From positions 1-64,000 of the forward strand of contig JBQDFP010000009.1 of assembly GCA_052085365.1 (NCBI GenBank): 64,000 nt of DNA, given 5' to 3'. The notes under the pieces are model-generated. The model had not been told where the DNA came from and made no database searches. It saw only the letters and a program-made list of their open reading frames with translations. A program made the translations under genes and the position numbers. This stretch comes from Canibacter sp052085365 (GTDB lineage Bacteria; Actinomycetota; Actinomycetes; Actinomycetales; Microbacteriaceae). Positions 7,713 through 16,648 of the stretch are shown in pieces; within the stretch, counting starts at the first letter, position 1, and every line of letters begins with the position of its first letter.

Positions 7713-9827
7713 GTGGCACAAGACGTGCTCACCGACCTAACTAAGGTCCGCAATATCGGCATTATGGCGCACATTGATGCCGGCAAGACCACCACTACCG
7801 AGCGCATCCTGTTCTACACGGGTGTGAACCACAAACTTGGCGAAACCCACGACGGTGGCGCGACCACCGACTGGATGGATCAGGAAAAAGAGCGCGGCAT
7901 CACCATTACGAGTGCTGCTGTCACCTGCTTCTGGGACAACAACCAGATCAACATCATTGACACCCCAGGCCACGTTGACTTCACCGTTGAGGTAGAGCGC
8001 TCACTGCGCGTCCTCGACGGAGCAGTCGCAGTGTTCGATGGTAAAGAAGGCGTTGAACCTCAGTCTGAAACAGTCTGGCGTCAGGCTGACAAGTATGAAG
8101 TTCCCCGTATCTGCTTTGTCAACAAGATGGACAAGATGGGTGCCGACTTCTACTTCACCGTAGACACCATCATCAACCGTCTGGGCGCAACCCCTCTCGT
8201 CATGCAGTTGCCTATCGGTGCTGAATCAGACTTCCTCGGCGTCGTCGACCTGCTCAGTATGCAGGCATTCGTATGGCCTGGCGACTCCAAGGGTGACGTA
8301 AGCCTCGGTGCAAACTACGAAACCCGCGAGATCCCTGAAGATCTCGTCGAGCGTGCGAAAGAATACCGCGAGAAGCTCATCGAGACCGTTGCTGAAAGCG
8401 ACGAAGCTCTGCTCGAGAAGTACTTCGAGGGCGAAGAGCTCACCATCGATGAAATCAAGGGTGCCATTCGCAAAATGGTTCTCAATAGTGATGTATTCCC
8501 GGTATTCTGCGGTTCAGCATTCAAAAACCGCGGCATCCAGCCAATGCTTGACGCAGTGGTTGACTACCTTCCGAACCCAGAGGACGTTGGCGGCATTAAA
8601 GCCATCATCCCTGGCAAAGAGGAAGAAGAAACCGTACGTCGCCCCCGTTCAGACGAGCCATTTTCTGCGCTCGCGTTTAAGGTTGCAGTTCACCCGTTCT
8701 TTGGTCGACTCACCTACATTCGCGTGTACTCAGGAACCGCAGCAACCGGTGCCCAGGTCATTAACTCGACCAAAATCAAGAAGGAACGCATCGGTAAGAT
8801 CTTCCAGATGCACGCCAACAAGGAAAACCCTGTTGACGAACTCCGTGCGGGTAACATCTACGCAGTGATCGGTCTGAAGGACACCACCACCGGTGACACA
8901 CTCAGTGACGCCGCTAACCCGGTGATCCTTGAATCGATGACCTTCCCAGAACCTGTGATCGAAGTGGCTATTGAGCCGAAGACCAAGGGCGACCAGGAGA
9001 AGTTGTCGATCGCTATTCAGAAACTTGCTGAAGAAGATCCGACCTTCCGCGTAAGCCAGAACGCCGAGACTGGCCAGACGGTTATCGCGGGTATGGGTGA
9101 GCTTCACCTCGACATTCTTGTAGACCGCATGAAGCGTGAGTTCAAAGTCGAAGCCAACGTGGGTAAGCCCCAGGTTGCGTACCGCGAAACTATTCGTGGC
9201 ACTGTGGCGAAGCACGACTTCACGCACAAGAAGCAGACTGGCGGATCAGGCCAGTTCGCGAAGGTGCAGATCGCACTTGAACCGCTTGAGGTTGAAGGCG
9301 ACAACATCTACGAATTCGAGGACAAGGTCACTGGTGGCCGTATTCCTCGTGAATACATCCCGTCAGTGAACCAGGGCATTCAGGACGCCATGCAGTACGG
9401 CATTCTTGCCGGCTTCCCTATGGTGGGTGTGAAGGCTACGTTGCTCGACGGTCAGTACCACGATGTTGACTCGTCAGAGATGGCGTTTAAGATTGCTGGA
9501 TCGATGGCCTTCAAGGAGGCTGCTCGTAAGGCACAGCCCGCACTTCTCGAGCCTATGATGGCCGTTGAAGTTCGTACTCCTGAGGAGTACATGGGTGACG
9601 TAATTGGTGACCTCAACTCACGTCGTGGTCAGGTACAGTCCATGGAAGATGCTTCAGGTGTGAAGATCATCACTGCGCTCGTACCACTTTCAGAAATGTT
9701 TGGGTACATCGGCGATCTGCGGTCCAAGACCAGTGGTCGTGCGGTGTTCTCGATGGTCTTTGACTCCTATGCAGAGGTGCCGAAGGCTGTGGCCGATGAG
9801 ATCATTCAGAAGGCTCAGGGCGCGTAA
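7713..9827 (+). CDS. fusA: Elongation factor G
   Basis: EF-G is the GTPase that drives tRNA-mRNA translocation and, with RRF, ribosome recycling. I start it at GTG 7713, preceded by AGAGGAG, giving 704 residues as in most bacteria; the longer frame from 7647 lacks support. The G1 loop AHIDAGKTT is near residue 19, followed by the RGITI switch I block, DTPGH (G3) and NKMDKMG (G4). Domains III-V follow in the normal order. It lies between rpsG and tuf in the str operon. Confidence 0.98.
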   Translation: MAQDVLTDLTKVRNIGIMAHIDAGKTTTTERILFYTGVNHKLGETHDGGATTDWMDQEKERGITITSAAVTCFWDNNQINIIDTPGHVDFTVEVERSLRVLDGAVAVFDGKEGVEPQSETVWRQADKYEVPRICFVNKMDKMGADFYFTVDTIINRLGATPLVMQLPIGAESDFLGVVDLLSMQAFVWPGDSKGDVSLGANYETREIPEDLVERAKEYREKLIETVAESDEALLEKYFEGEELTIDEIKGAIRKMVLNSDVFPVFCGSAFKNRGIQPMLDAVVDYLPNPEDVGGIKAIIPGKEEEETVRRPRSDEPFSALAFKVAVHPFFGRLTYIRVYSGTAATGAQVINSTKIKKERIGKIFQMHANKENPVDELRAGNIYAVIGLKDTTTGDTLSDAANPVILESMTFPEPVIEVAIEPKTKGDQEKLSIAIQKLAEEDPTFRVSQNAETGQTVIAGMGELHLDILVDRMKREFKVEANVGKPQVAYRETIRGTVAKHDFTHKKQTGGSGQFAKVQIALEPLEVEGDNIYEFEDKVTGGRIPREYIPSVNQGIQDAMQYGILAGFPMVGVKATLLDGQYHDVDSSEMAFKIAGSMAFKEAARKAQPALLEPMMAVEVRTPEEYMGDVIGDLNSRRGQVQSMEDASGVKIITALVPLSEMFGYIGDLRSKTSGRAVFSMVFDSYAEVPKAVADEIIQKAQGA

Positions 9828-9840
9828 CGTCGTCCGCTGT

Positions 9841-9873
9841 CGGGAGCTGGCTGCTACTATGGTTCAGCTCCCG
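9841..9873. promoter_or_regulatory. Inverted repeat around an extended -10 ahead of tuf
   Basis: CGGGAGCTG (9841-9849) and CAGCTCCCG (9865-9873) are a perfect 9-bp inverted repeat. The loop contains TGCTACTAT, an extended -10 element. It may be a tuf promoter inside an operator-like palindrome, or a hairpin in the fusA-tuf transcript; there is no U-tract for a terminator. Confidence 0.35.
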
Positions 9874-9941
9874 GCAAACTCTCATTCGCTACACAGCGAG
9901 TGAGCAAGTAACATAAATACACAAAACCTTGTATAGGGAAG

Positions 9942-9961
9942 CTCTCGAAATCCGTCGAGAG
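9942..9961 (+). other. Hairpin in the tuf leader
   Basis: CTCTCGA (9942-9948) pairs with TCGAGAG (9955-9961) around a 6-nt loop, ending about 24 nt before the GAGGAGG ribosome-binding site of tuf. Its role, if any, is unknown. Confidence 0.35.
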
Positions 9962-9998
9962 TGTCGCCTATGCACAACCGTCCTGAGGAGGACCTACA

Positions 9999-11192
9999 GT
10001 GGCGAAGGCCAAGTTCGAGCGGACCAAGCCGCACGTGAACATCGGTACCATCGGGCACGTTGACCACGGTAAGACCACTCTTACCGCGGCCATCTCAAAG
10101 GTGCTCGCTGATAAGTACCCGTCAGATACAAACGTACTGCGTGACTTTACAACGATTGACTCCGCTCCTGAAGAGCGCCAGCGTGGTATTACCATCAACA
10201 TCTCGCACGTTGAGTACGAGACTCCGAAGCGTCACTACGCACACGTAGACGCTCCCGGTCACGCTGACTACATCAAGAACATGATCACCGGTGCCGCCCA
10301 GATGGACGGCGCAATCCTGGTGGTTGCTGCGACTGACGGCATGATGGCTCAGACCAAGGAGCACATCCTCCTCGCGAAGCAGGTTGGCGTTCCCTACCTG
10401 CTCGTTGCACTGAACAAGTGTGACCAGGTGGATGACGAAGAAATGCTTGAGCTCGTGGAAATGGAAGTTCGTGAAGAACTCTCCAAGCAGGGCTACCCCG
10501 GAGATGACCTCCCCGTGGTACGCGTTTCGGGCTACCAGGCACTCCAGGGCGAAGAGAAGTGGGTTAACTCAATTCTCGAGCTCATGGATGCAGTTGACGA
10601 CAACATCCCCGACCCGGTTCGTGACAAAGACAAGCCATTCCTCATGCCAGTTGAGGACGTCTTCACTATCACCGGCCGTGGCACCGTTGTAACCGGTCGT
10701 GCCGAGCGCGGTACCCTCAAGATCAACTCAGAGGTTGAGATTGTTGGTCTGCGTCCGACCCAGAAGACCACCGTTACCGGTATCGAGATGTTCCACAAGC
10801 AGCTCGACGAAGCATGGGCTGGCGAGAACTGTGGTCTGCTTCTTCGTGGCACCAAGCGCGAAGACGTAGAGCGTGGCCAGGTTGTTGTGCAGACAGGTTC
10901 AATCACCCCGCACACCAAGTTTGAAGGCACCGCTTACATCTTGAAGAAAGAAGAAGGCGGTCGTCACAACCCGTTCTTCACCAACTACCGTCCGCAGTTC
11001 TACTTCCGTACGACTGACGTGACTGGCGTTATCGAGCTCCCAGAGGGCACCGAGATGGTTATGCCTGGTGACACCACCGACATGACTGTTGAGTTGACCA
11101 AGCCGATCGCTATGGAAGACGGCCTCGGCTTCGCAATTCGCGAAGGCGGACGCACCGTTGGTGCTGGTACCGTGACCAAGGTTATTTCCTAA
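9999..11192 (+). CDS. tuf: Elongation factor Tu
   Basis: EF-Tu delivers aminoacyl-tRNA to the ribosome as a GTP complex. The 397-residue product carries GHVDHGKT (residues 19-26), RGITIN (switch I), DAPGHADY (G3) and NKCDQVDD (G4), then beta-barrel domains II and III ending GAGTVTKVIS. The start is GTG with a strong GAGGAGG upstream. It is the last gene of the str operon, separated from fusA by 171 nt that may contain its own promoter, and is followed by a perfect terminator. Confidence 0.99.
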   Translation: MAKAKFERTKPHVNIGTIGHVDHGKTTLTAAISKVLADKYPSDTNVLRDFTTIDSAPEERQRGITINISHVEYETPKRHYAHVDAPGHADYIKNMITGAAQMDGAILVVAATDGMMAQTKEHILLAKQVGVPYLLVALNKCDQVDDEEMLELVEMEVREELSKQGYPGDDLPVVRVSGYQALQGEEKWVNSILELMDAVDDNIPDPVRDKDKPFLMPVEDVFTITGRGTVVTGRAERGTLKINSEVEIVGLRPTQKTTVTGIEMFHKQLDEAWAGENCGLLLRGTKREDVERGQVVVQTGSITPHTKFEGTAYILKKEEGGRHNPFFTNYRPQFYFRTTDVTGVIELPEGTEMVMPGDTTDMTVELTKPIAMEDGLGFAIREGGRTVGAGTVTKVIS

Positions 11193-11211
11193 GCAATTTG
11201 CTCTGGAATTT

Positions 11212-11250
11212 AGGAACGCCCCGGGGTTTCCCCGGGGCGTTCCTCTTTTT
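11212..11250 (+). terminator. Rho-independent terminator of the str operon
   Basis: AGGAACGCCCCGGGG (11212-11226) and CCCCGGGGCGTTCCT (11230-11244) form a perfect 15-bp stem with a TTT loop, followed by CTTTTT. It ends the transcript after tuf. Confidence 0.95.
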
Positions 11251-11333
11251 GTGCGTTGACGCTGCACGGAGAAGCGCGTGAGTCGCGGTACGATCGAAGT
11301 TAGATACTGTTGAAAAATGGGGAGGACGCTGGA

Positions 11334-13208
11334 GTGAGTCACGGCCAAAGCGTAAACGCACAGGGCGGCAGCCGAAGCGTCTGGATGCTCGTTGTCATCG
11401 ATGTGCTTGCATGGGCGGTAGCAATTTGTTCAGCCCTTGCGCTCCGCTTTGACTTCAACCTGCTTCGTATTCACCCAATCCCGACCATCCTCCTTATCGT
11501 CGTAATTGCGGCGCTCCAGTTCACTGTCGGATGGGTGACCTGGCTCTACCGCAAACGCTATGCGATTGGCAGCTTTGACGAAGTGCGGGCACTGGTCATT
11601 GACATCACGATTGTGATGGCGATCGGCTGGATATTCGCCTACTTACTGGGGTACGGCAATGGTATTCCTCGAAGCGCCATGGTCATCGCAGCTCCCATCG
11701 CGTTTAGCTTGATGGGTGTTGGCCGCTACCTCATGCGCCTCTACCAAGAGCAATTATTAAAGCCCGGCACCGAAGCGCAACGCACCCTCATCTATGGAGC
11801 GGGATACGCCGGAAGTGTGACCGCTCGTCGCCTGCTCACCGACCCACAAGCGGCGTATATGCCAGTGGGTTTTCTTGACGATTCATCGACTAAACGAAAC
11901 GTTGAAGTCCGGGGTGTTCGAGTGCTCGGCACGCTTGACGATCTAGAACGAGTCGCCGAAACCACCTCTGCTGAACGCCTCATCGTATGTATCGGTGACG
12001 CTGACTCGGCGCTTTTGCGACGCGTTAGTGAAATCGCTGAAGACGCAGGAGTGCAGGTGATGGTGATGCCGCCACTCGATCAAATCTTGAATGGTGTCTC
12101 AGCATTTGAAGACGTGCGTGAACTCTCGATTGAAGATCTCATCGGACGTACACCCGTGCGATTGAACACTGACTCGATTGCGAAGTACTTGCAGGGGCGT
12201 GTGGTCCTTGTAACTGGCGCAGGTGGATCCATAGGCTCAGAACTCTGTCGCCAACTGACGCACTTTGCGCCGAAAGAAATCATTCTGCTTGACCGTGACG
12301 AAACTGGACTCCAAGCAACACAGTTGTCAATTAGTGGGAATGGCCTGCTTGACACCAACGAAGTGGTGCTCGCGGATATTCGTGACCCGAAAGCATTGAA
12401 CCGGATCTTCCTCGACCGTAAACCCGATGTTGTGTTCCACGCTGCCGCACTCAAACACTTACCGATGCTTGAACAATACCCAGACGAAGCGTGGAAAACG
12501 AACGTGTTGGGGTCGCTGAATGTGCTCCAAGCTGCACGGCTCGCTGACGTGAGAGTCTTCGTCAACGTTTCGACTGATAAAGCAGCAAACCCTACGAGTG
12601 TCCTCGGTCACTCCAAACGCGTTGCAGAAAAACTTACCGCCTGGATGGCAAACGAAACCGGACAGCGTTACCTCTCGGTTAGGTTTGGCAACGTTATTGG
12701 TAGCCGAGGTTCTATGCTGCCAACCTTCCGGCGTCTTATCGCTGCCGGGGGACCATTAACCGTGACGCACCCCGAAGCGACACGCTTCTTTATGACGATT
12801 CCTGAAGCCTGTCAGTTGGTGCTGCAAGCGGGAGCTATTGGCCGTCTGGGAGAAGTCATGATTCTCGATATGGGGGAGCCGGTCCGGATCCTCGATATTG
12901 CCAAACGTATGATTGCGCAGTCCGGTAAGTCTGTTGAAATCGTGTACACCGGTCTGCGTCACGGCGAAAAACTGCACGAAGAGCTTGTTGGCGCCGGCGA
13001 AGGTGACGAACGGCCATTCCACCCGAAAATTTCACACGCCAAAGTACACACGATGTCTCCTGATGTGCTCGATTACACTGGCTGGGTCGATCGCCTCGAT
13101 CTCACTGAATCTGCGAGGCACTATACGAAGACCGAAACTGATGTTCAAGAATTTGCTCCTACGCAGCCGATCACGCTGCCCACAATGAGTCCACAAACAG
13201 ACAACTAA
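11334..13208 (+). CDS. Membrane-bound nucleotide-sugar 4,6-dehydratase (CapD/WbpM/PglF family)
   Basis: I use the GTG at 11334, preceded by GGGGAGG, giving 624 residues; a TTG at 11310 would add eight residues. The N-terminal third has about four membrane segments. Two nucleotide-binding domains follow: YGAGYAGS near residue 152 and TGAGGSIGSE near residue 293. The second is the short-chain dehydrogenase domain that makes a 4-keto-6-deoxy sugar from a UDP-HexNAc. The active-site segment is STDKAANPTSVLGHSKR, where the usual Met or Tyr of the triad appears as Leu. The likely role is the first step toward a deoxyamino sugar for a surface glycan. It is followed after 1 nt by a sugar-phosphate transferase. 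Exact substrate unknown. Confidence 0.88.
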   Translation: MSHGQSVNAQGGSRSVWMLVVIDVLAWAVAICSALALRFDFNLLRIHPIPTILLIVVIAALQFTVGWVTWLYRKRYAIGSFDEVRALVIDITIVMAIGWIFAYLLGYGNGIPRSAMVIAAPIAFSLMGVGRYLMRLYQEQLLKPGTEAQRTLIYGAGYAGSVTARRLLTDPQAAYMPVGFLDDSSTKRNVEVRGVRVLGTLDDLERVAETTSAERLIVCIGDADSALLRRVSEIAEDAGVQVMVMPPLDQILNGVSAFEDVRELSIEDLIGRTPVRLNTDSIAKYLQGRVVLVTGAGGSIGSELCRQLTHFAPKEIILLDRDETGLQATQLSISGNGLLDTNEVVLADIRDPKALNRIFLDRKPDVVFHAAALKHLPMLEQYPDEAWKTNVLGSLNVLQAARLADVRVFVNVSTDKAANPTSVLGHSKRVAEKLTAWMANETGQRYLSVRFGNVIGSRGSMLPTFRRLIAAGGPLTVTHPEATRFFMTIPEACQLVLQAGAIGRLGEVMILDMGEPVRILDIAKRMIAQSGKSVEIVYTGLRHGEKLHEELVGAGEGDERPFHPKISHAKVHTMSPDVLDYTGWVDRLDLTESARHYTKTETDVQEFAPTQPITLPTMSPQTDN

Positions 13209-13209
13209 C

Positions 13210-14208
13210 ATGACCTACTTGATATTCGGTGCCGTGACAATTGCTGTGAGCTTTCTCGCTGTCGCGGTCCTGCGTCCCGTCCTGATCAAGCTCGGCGTCG
13301 TTGACGTACCTTCCGAACGCTCATCGCACACCAGCATCGCAATCAGAGGCTTGGGCCTGGGCATCTTCGTTGCTTTTGTGGTCGGCTGGGCGCTGGCGTT
13401 TGGGGTGGACCATCGCACGCGAGTCACGATCGTCATAACTGTAGTGAGCGCGTCAGTTGCCGCGGCTTTACTCGGTCTTGCTGAAGACTTGAGAGGTTTG
13501 AGCGTGCCGGTGCGCAGCACCATCCAGTTAGTCATTGCCGTTGCTGCAGCGTGGACACTCACGGCAGAAGCAGGTGCCCCATGGTGGCTTGCGATCTACG
13601 CGGTGTTTTTCCTGTCAAGCTACATCAACGTTGCAAACTTCATGGACGGTCTGAACGGCATTAGTGGATTCCATGGCGTCGTCGCAGGAGCAACCTTTGC
13701 ACTGTGCGGAACGTTCTCAAACATTCCATGGCTGATCGTGACCGGAATTATTTTAGCGGCGGCGTTTGCTGGCTTCTTGCCTGCGAACCTCACCGGTAAA
13801 GGATTCATGGGGGACATCGGCAGCTATTTGCTCGGCGGTGCGACCGCGGTGACAAGTTTTGCTGCACTGGTTGTGGGTGTGCCGATTCTCGCCACCATCG
13901 GACCAATGATTATTTACTTTGGTGACGTAGGCGTGACCCTGGTCAAGCGTGTGCGACGTGGTCAAAAATGGAGCGACCCCCACAAAGAACACGTCTATCA
14001 ACGCATCCAGCAAAAAGGCTACTCGCATTTTGTTGCATCGGGCATTGCTGCGCTCTTTAGCGCGCTAGCTTCCCTGCTTGGGCTCGCATCGTATCTGGTG
14101 GCGCCGATCTGGTGGATTGCGCTCCTGGTTGCCGGTGTCTTTGTGCTGTGTGTGTACCTGCAGATGCCGAAACTGCTTCCCGCGCGGTTAACGCAGCCAG
14201 AACGTTGA
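13210..14208 (+). CDS. Polyprenyl-phosphate sugar-1-phosphate transferase (WecA/TagO/WbpL family)
   Basis: The 332-residue integral membrane protein belongs to the MraY/WecA superfamily, which transfers a HexNAc-1-phosphate from a UDP-sugar to undecaprenyl phosphate and so starts a cell-surface polymer. Diagnostic motifs are DVPSERSSH near residue 31, NFMDGLNGISG near 143 and GFMGDIGSY near 197, the Asp-rich metal-binding segments. About ten membrane helices can be traced. It is translationally linked to the dehydratase gene just upstream, suggesting it loads the deoxyamino sugar made there. The 3' end overlaps the convergent DUF1801 gene by 21 nt. Confidence 0.88.
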   Translation: MTYLIFGAVTIAVSFLAVAVLRPVLIKLGVVDVPSERSSHTSIAIRGLGLGIFVAFVVGWALAFGVDHRTRVTIVITVVSASVAAALLGLAEDLRGLSVPVRSTIQLVIAVAAAWTLTAEAGAPWWLAIYAVFFLSSYINVANFMDGLNGISGFHGVVAGATFALCGTFSNIPWLIVTGIILAAAFAGFLPANLTGKGFMGDIGSYLLGGATAVTSFAALVVGVPILATIGPMIIYFGDVGVTLVKRVRRGQKWSDPHKEHVYQRIQQKGYSHFVASGIAALFSALASLLGLASYLVAPIWWIALLVAGVFVLCVYLQMPKLLPARLTQPER

Positions 14209-14559
14209 AGTGTTCTTCTTGAGCTCGCGTGTATGCATGACGATCGCATTAAGAAGTTCGAAATTCACTTTTTGATCCCATTGAACTTTCATAAGTGCTT
14301 TCGAAAGATCGTACCCGGCACTGTCGATTTGACTGCGAAACTCATCGAGAACAAGCCGCTCAGGTGCGATTGAGAAATGTTTCTTGGCGACGCTAAACCC
14401 CATGATGAAGGTACCGTGGTCGGTTAACATCGGTTGGTTCCACTTGATTTCAAGTTTGAGACCAGAATTATCAACCTGAATCTGTTCGATCACGTCCCGC
14501 AACGTGGCGCGATGGTCCGTGTCATCGATGGTTTCTAGGTAGTCAGCGAAAGTCTCCAT
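14188..14559 (-). CDS. DUF1801 / iron-chaperone-like protein
   Basis: The 123-residue product starts at ATG 14559. A -10-like TAGGAT ends 7 nt before it, so it may be leaderless; the longer frame from 14754 is not supported. The sequence has the YdhG/DUF1801 pattern: an N-terminal helix (FADYLETIDD), the block LKLEIKWNQPMLTDHG, then GFSVAKKHFSIAPE and a C-terminal helix. Relatives are frataxin-like in fold and are proposed to handle iron, but biochemical roles are little known. It converges on the transferase gene, with overlapping 3' ends, and is divergent from the S10 operon. Confidence 0.8.
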   Translation of the reverse strand: METFADYLETIDDTDHRATLRDVIEQIQVDNSGLKLEIKWNQPMLTDHGTFIMGFSVAKKHFSIAPERLVLDEFRSQIDSAGYDLSKALMKVQWDQKVNFELLNAIVMHTRELKKNTSTFWLR

Positions 14560-15014
14560 GCCAGAAATCCTACTTGTTTGCTCCCGATATGGCTCGAAAA
14601 ATATGCAAAAGGCGGACCGCGACGTGCGCACCACCGGAAGTGCGCAGAGAATGCCGGAAATACGCGAGAAAAAAGCGACACGCCCGGGTTGCACGAACAC
14701 CCGACCCTGTGCGAGAATGTTGAAGTTCAGTAATTCCTCGCTCGCGAGGATCACTGCGAAGACTGTGCATAGTCGCGTGTGTAGATACTATACGCGTTCA
14801 GATTAGGCCGCTTGCAGCGAACGATCCCGGTCAAAGGCTTCGACTTACACCCTCGGGTGCATGTTTTGGTGCGTGCGACCGACCGCGAAGTTTCGCGGTG
14901 TTGACAGGTGAACAGCGATTGCGCATTCTCCGTGAATGCCAGGGCGCTAATACGCAAGACGTCCAATGCCAATGCCACAAGCATGGGTACGACGCAACAG
15001 AAAGAGAGAGTCAC
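14560..15014 (+). promoter_or_regulatory. S10 operon promoter region and leader
   Basis: This 455-bp gene-free region contains the main candidate promoter, TTGACA (14901-14906) and CATTCT (14924-14929) with a 17-nt spacer. A second -10-like TACTAT lies at 14786-14791. A perfect inverted repeat ACCGCGAA/TTCGCGGT (14882-14899) abuts the -35, and CACCC/GGGTG occurs upstream. From the main promoter the leader would be about 80 nt, ending in GAGAGAG before rpsJ. I see no known riboswitch or ribosomal leader motif. Confidence 0.5.
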
Positions 15015-15323
15015 ATGGCGGGACAAAAGATCCGCATTCGACTGAAGTCGTATGACCACGAGGTCATCGACAGCTCGGCACGCAAGATTGTCGACACGGT
15101 CACACGTGCAGGCGCGACCGTTATTGGTCCGGTGCCGCTTCCTACGGAGAAAAACGTGATCGCAGTTATCCGTTCTCCACACAAATACAAAGACAGCCGT
15201 GAGCACTTCGAAAAGCGCACTCACAAGCGCATGATCGACATCGTCGATCCCACACCGAAGGCCGTTGATTCGCTGATGCGTCTCGACCTCCCGGCCGACG
15301 TCAACATCGAGATCAAGCTCTAA
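15015..15323 (+). CDS. rpsJ: 30S ribosomal protein S10
   Basis: S10 is a head protein of the small subunit and also the NusE antitermination factor that binds NusB. I start it at ATG 15015, giving the usual 102 residues (MAGQKIRIRLKSYDHEVID); AGAGAGAG lies just upstream. The extended loop segment PLPTEKNVI and the C-terminal strands are intact. It is the first gene of the S10 operon and precedes rplC by 8 nt. Confidence 0.98.
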   Translation: MAGQKIRIRLKSYDHEVIDSSARKIVDTVTRAGATVIGPVPLPTEKNVIAVIRSPHKYKDSREHFEKRTHKRMIDIVDPTPKAVDSLMRLDLPADVNIEIKL

Positions 15324-15331
15324 GAGGAATC

Positions 15332-15991
15332 ATGTCTACAGCAACCAACAAGACTTTTCAGGGTCTGCTGGGCACCAAGCTTGGCATGACTCAGGTCTGG
15401 GATGAAAACGGCTCAGTTGTACCGGTCACTGTTATTGAAGTGGCTCCCAACGTCGTAACCCAGATCCGCAACGAAGAGGTCGACGGCTACACTGCATTGC
15501 AAATTGCAGCTGGTCAGATCGACTCACGTAAGGTGACCAAGCCACTGGCCGGTCACTTCGAAAAAGCCGGTGTAACCCCGCGCCGTCACGTCACCGAACT
15601 CCGTACCGCAGATGCTGCGAACTTTGAGCTCGGGCAGGAACTCACCGCCGGTGAGACTTTCGAGGCGGGCCAGAAGGTCGACGTCGTCGGCACTTCAAAG
15701 GGCAAGGGATTCGCAGGCACCATGAAGCGCCACAACTTTAAGGGCGTAGGCGCTTCACACGGTCAGCACCGTAACCACCGTAAGCCAGGCTCAATCGGTG
15801 GCGCTGCAACTCCTGGTCGTGTGTTCAAGGGCCAGCGCATGGCCGGTCGTATGGGTGGCGAACGAGTAACCGTTCAGAACCTGACCGTTCACGCTGTTGA
15901 CGCAGAGAAGGGCCTCATCCTCGTGAAGGGTGCTGTTCCTGGTGCGCGCGGCCGTCTCGTATTTGTTCGCAACGCTGTGAAGGGGGCCTAG
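15332..15991 (+). CDS. rplC: 50S ribosomal protein L3
   Basis: L3 is an early assembly protein of the large subunit whose internal loop reaches the peptidyl transferase centre. The 219-residue product has the typical length, with GTKLGMTQVWDENG at the N-terminus and the loop GVGASHGQHRNHRKPGSIG. AGAGGA precedes the ATG. Second gene of the S10 operon; the stop is 3 nt before rplD. Confidence 0.98.
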   Translation: MSTATNKTFQGLLGTKLGMTQVWDENGSVVPVTVIEVAPNVVTQIRNEEVDGYTALQIAAGQIDSRKVTKPLAGHFEKAGVTPRRHVTELRTADAANFELGQELTAGETFEAGQKVDVVGTSKGKGFAGTMKRHNFKGVGASHGQHRNHRKPGSIGGAATPGRVFKGQRMAGRMGGERVTVQNLTVHAVDAEKGLILVKGAVPGARGRLVFVRNAVKGA

Positions 15992-15994
15992 CTT

Positions 15995-16648
15995 ATGGCT
16001 ACCGCAACCAAACTTCAGGTGCTCGACGCTGCGGGCAAAAAGTCCGGTGAGGTTTCCCTCCCCGAGACATTGTTCGGCGTCGTCACCAACATCCCGTTGA
16101 TCCACCAGGTTGTCACCGCTCAGCTTGCAGCTGCACGCCAAGGCACCCACAAGACCAAAACTCGAGCTGAAGTCTCAGGCTCAGGTCGCAAGCCGTTCAA
16201 GCAGAAAGGCACCGGCCGCGCTCGTCAGGGTTCGATCCGTCAGCCTGAGCACACCGGTGGTGGCATCGTTCACGGTCCAGTGCCGCGCGATTATGCGCAG
16301 CGCACCCCCAAGAAAATGATTGCTGCTGCTATCCGCGGTGTGCTTTCGGACCGCGCACGCGCGGGTCGTCTGCACGTTGTCGAGAACTTCGGCATCGATG
16401 ATAAGCCCAGCACGAAGGCTGCACGTCAGGTACTCGAATCGATCACCATTGGTGGCCGTTCGCTCGTAGTGGTAGATCGTGAAGATGATCTCACTATCCT
16501 GTCAGCGCGTAACCTCACCAACGTGCACGTTTTGACTTGGGATCAGCTCAACGCATACGACGTCATCGTAAGCGACGACGTTGTCTTCACTAAGGCCGCC
16601 TTCGACGCGTACGTCGATTCGCGTGCCGCCAAGGAGGTCTCGAAGTAA
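15995..16648 (+). CDS. rplD: 50S ribosomal protein L4
   Basis: L4 binds 23S rRNA early in assembly and its loop lines the exit tunnel; in E. coli it also represses the S10 operon. The 217-residue product contains the conserved tunnel loop KPFKQKGTGRARQGS, wild type at the positions associated with macrolide resistance. No L4-responsive leader like that of E. coli is recognisable upstream. The last base of its stop is the first base of the rplW start. Confidence 0.98.
   Translation: MATATKLQVLDAAGKKSGEVSLPETLFGVVTNIPLIHQVVTAQLAAARQGTHKTKTRAEVSGSGRKPFKQKGTGRARQGSIRQPEHTGGGIVHGPVPRDYAQRTPKKMIAAAIRGVLSDRARAGRLHVVENFGIDDKPSTKAARQVLESITIGGRSLVVVDREDDLTILSARNLTNVHVLTWDQLNAYDVIVSDDVVFTKAAFDAYVDSRAAKEVSK

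Noticed and set aside
8308..8868. 186-residue ORF within fusA in another frame
   Set aside because: Basic, Ser-rich shadow of the highly biased fusA coding frame.
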